Positions 5,005 to 5,253 of a stretch of DNA of 5,253 nucleotides are shown piece by piece. Position 1 is the first letter of the stretch; the number at the start of each line of letters is the position of its first letter. Where the stretch lies: contig SKRJ01000193.1 of NCBI GenBank assembly GCA_007118555.1, positions 1-5,253 on the forward strand, read 5' to 3'. The position numbers and the translations under genes were made by a program. The notes under the pieces were generated by a model that searched no databases, had not been told where the DNA came from, and saw only the letters and a list, made by a program, of their open reading frames with translations. Source of the DNA: Anaerolineae bacterium. Lineage in GTDB: Bacteria > Chloroflexota > Anaerolineae > UBA1429.

Positions 5005-5253
5005 ATGCCATACCCGATCTTTGACCGTATCCGGCTGCGAATGCGCCCCCTGGCGGAGCGCGTGCACGACATGCAACTGGACGAGGTCCTGCCCCTCGAT
5101 GCCGAGTTGCCCCTGTACCAGGGGCCCGAGCTGGCCACCCTCGCGGAACGCATCCGCGCCGCGCGCGACCAGGGGCGCCCCGTGATCCTGATGATGGGCG
5201 CCCACGTGATCAAGGTGGGGCTTTCGCGTTTCGTCATCGACCTTTTGGAGCGT
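5005..5253 (+). CDS. Conserved protein of uncertain function, N-terminal part
   Basis: The reading frame starts at ATG 5005 and runs off the window after 83 codons. GGAGGT at 4995-5000 lies four bases upstream and decides this start over the in-frame ATG at 4993, which overlaps that site. The start is 18 bases after the HAD stop, so the two are probably co-transcribed. The fragment is soluble with no signal peptide. An amphipathic N-terminus with many arginines is followed by VILMMGAHVIKVGLSRFVIDLLER at about 60-83, a hydrophobic strand, a GAH turn and a helix as in nucleotide- or cofactor-binding alpha/beta proteins. I have an impression of a conserved bacterial family with GAHVIK-x-GLS, perhaps distantly deoxyhypusine-synthase-like, but cannot confirm it from this fragment. 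Confidence 0.75.
   Translation, partial: MPYPIFDRIRLRMRPLAERVHDMQLDEVLPLDAELPLYQGPELATLAERIRAARDQGRPVILMMGAHVIKVGLSRFVIDLLER

Overview
The window is GC-rich bacterial DNA with short intergenic gaps, strong Shine-Dalgarno sequences and all supported genes on the + strand. Codon use, the lipoprotein-anchored binding protein and the mix of a tungstate-type transporter with a BNR/sialidase-like gene would suit an environmental bacterium such as a member of Chloroflexota. That placement is a guess from gene flavour, not something the sequence proves.

Layout: (1) positions 1-128 hold the last 41 residues of a rhodanese-like protein. (2) Positions 129-438 are non-coding but densely structured: an 11-bp inverted repeat, a good sigma-70-type promoter (TTGACG-17-TACAAT) whose -35 lies in the right arm of that repeat, a leader of about 240 nt with several strong helices, and a textbook intrinsic terminator (13-bp stem, 7 T) that ends 28 bp before the next start codon. 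(3) Positions 439-2759 encode a tungstate-type ABC transporter in the order permease (tupB), ATPase (tupC), binding lipoprotein (tupA), closed by a second strong terminator at 2781-2820. (4) Positions 2821-3022 are a second regulatory gap with three ATCCCAAAT repeats and a candidate promoter. (5) Positions 3023-5253 carry an apparent operon: a cytoplasmic five-Asp-box BNR/sialidase-like protein, a HAD-family phosphatase and the start of a protein I do not firmly recognise.

The tup genes should work as one importer. TupA captures the oxyanion outside the cell, TupB forms the channel and TupC powers it, supplying tungsten (or molybdenum) for pterin-cofactor enzymes. The terminator placed before tupB, with an upstream near-copy of its right arm, implies transcription attenuation. 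The most interesting feature of the window is therefore the leader RNA. It is a candidate riboswitch or attenuator controlling tungstate uptake, and the molybdenum/tungsten cofactor (Moco/Tuco) RNA class is the natural family to test. I could not match a Moco consensus by eye, so membership is open.
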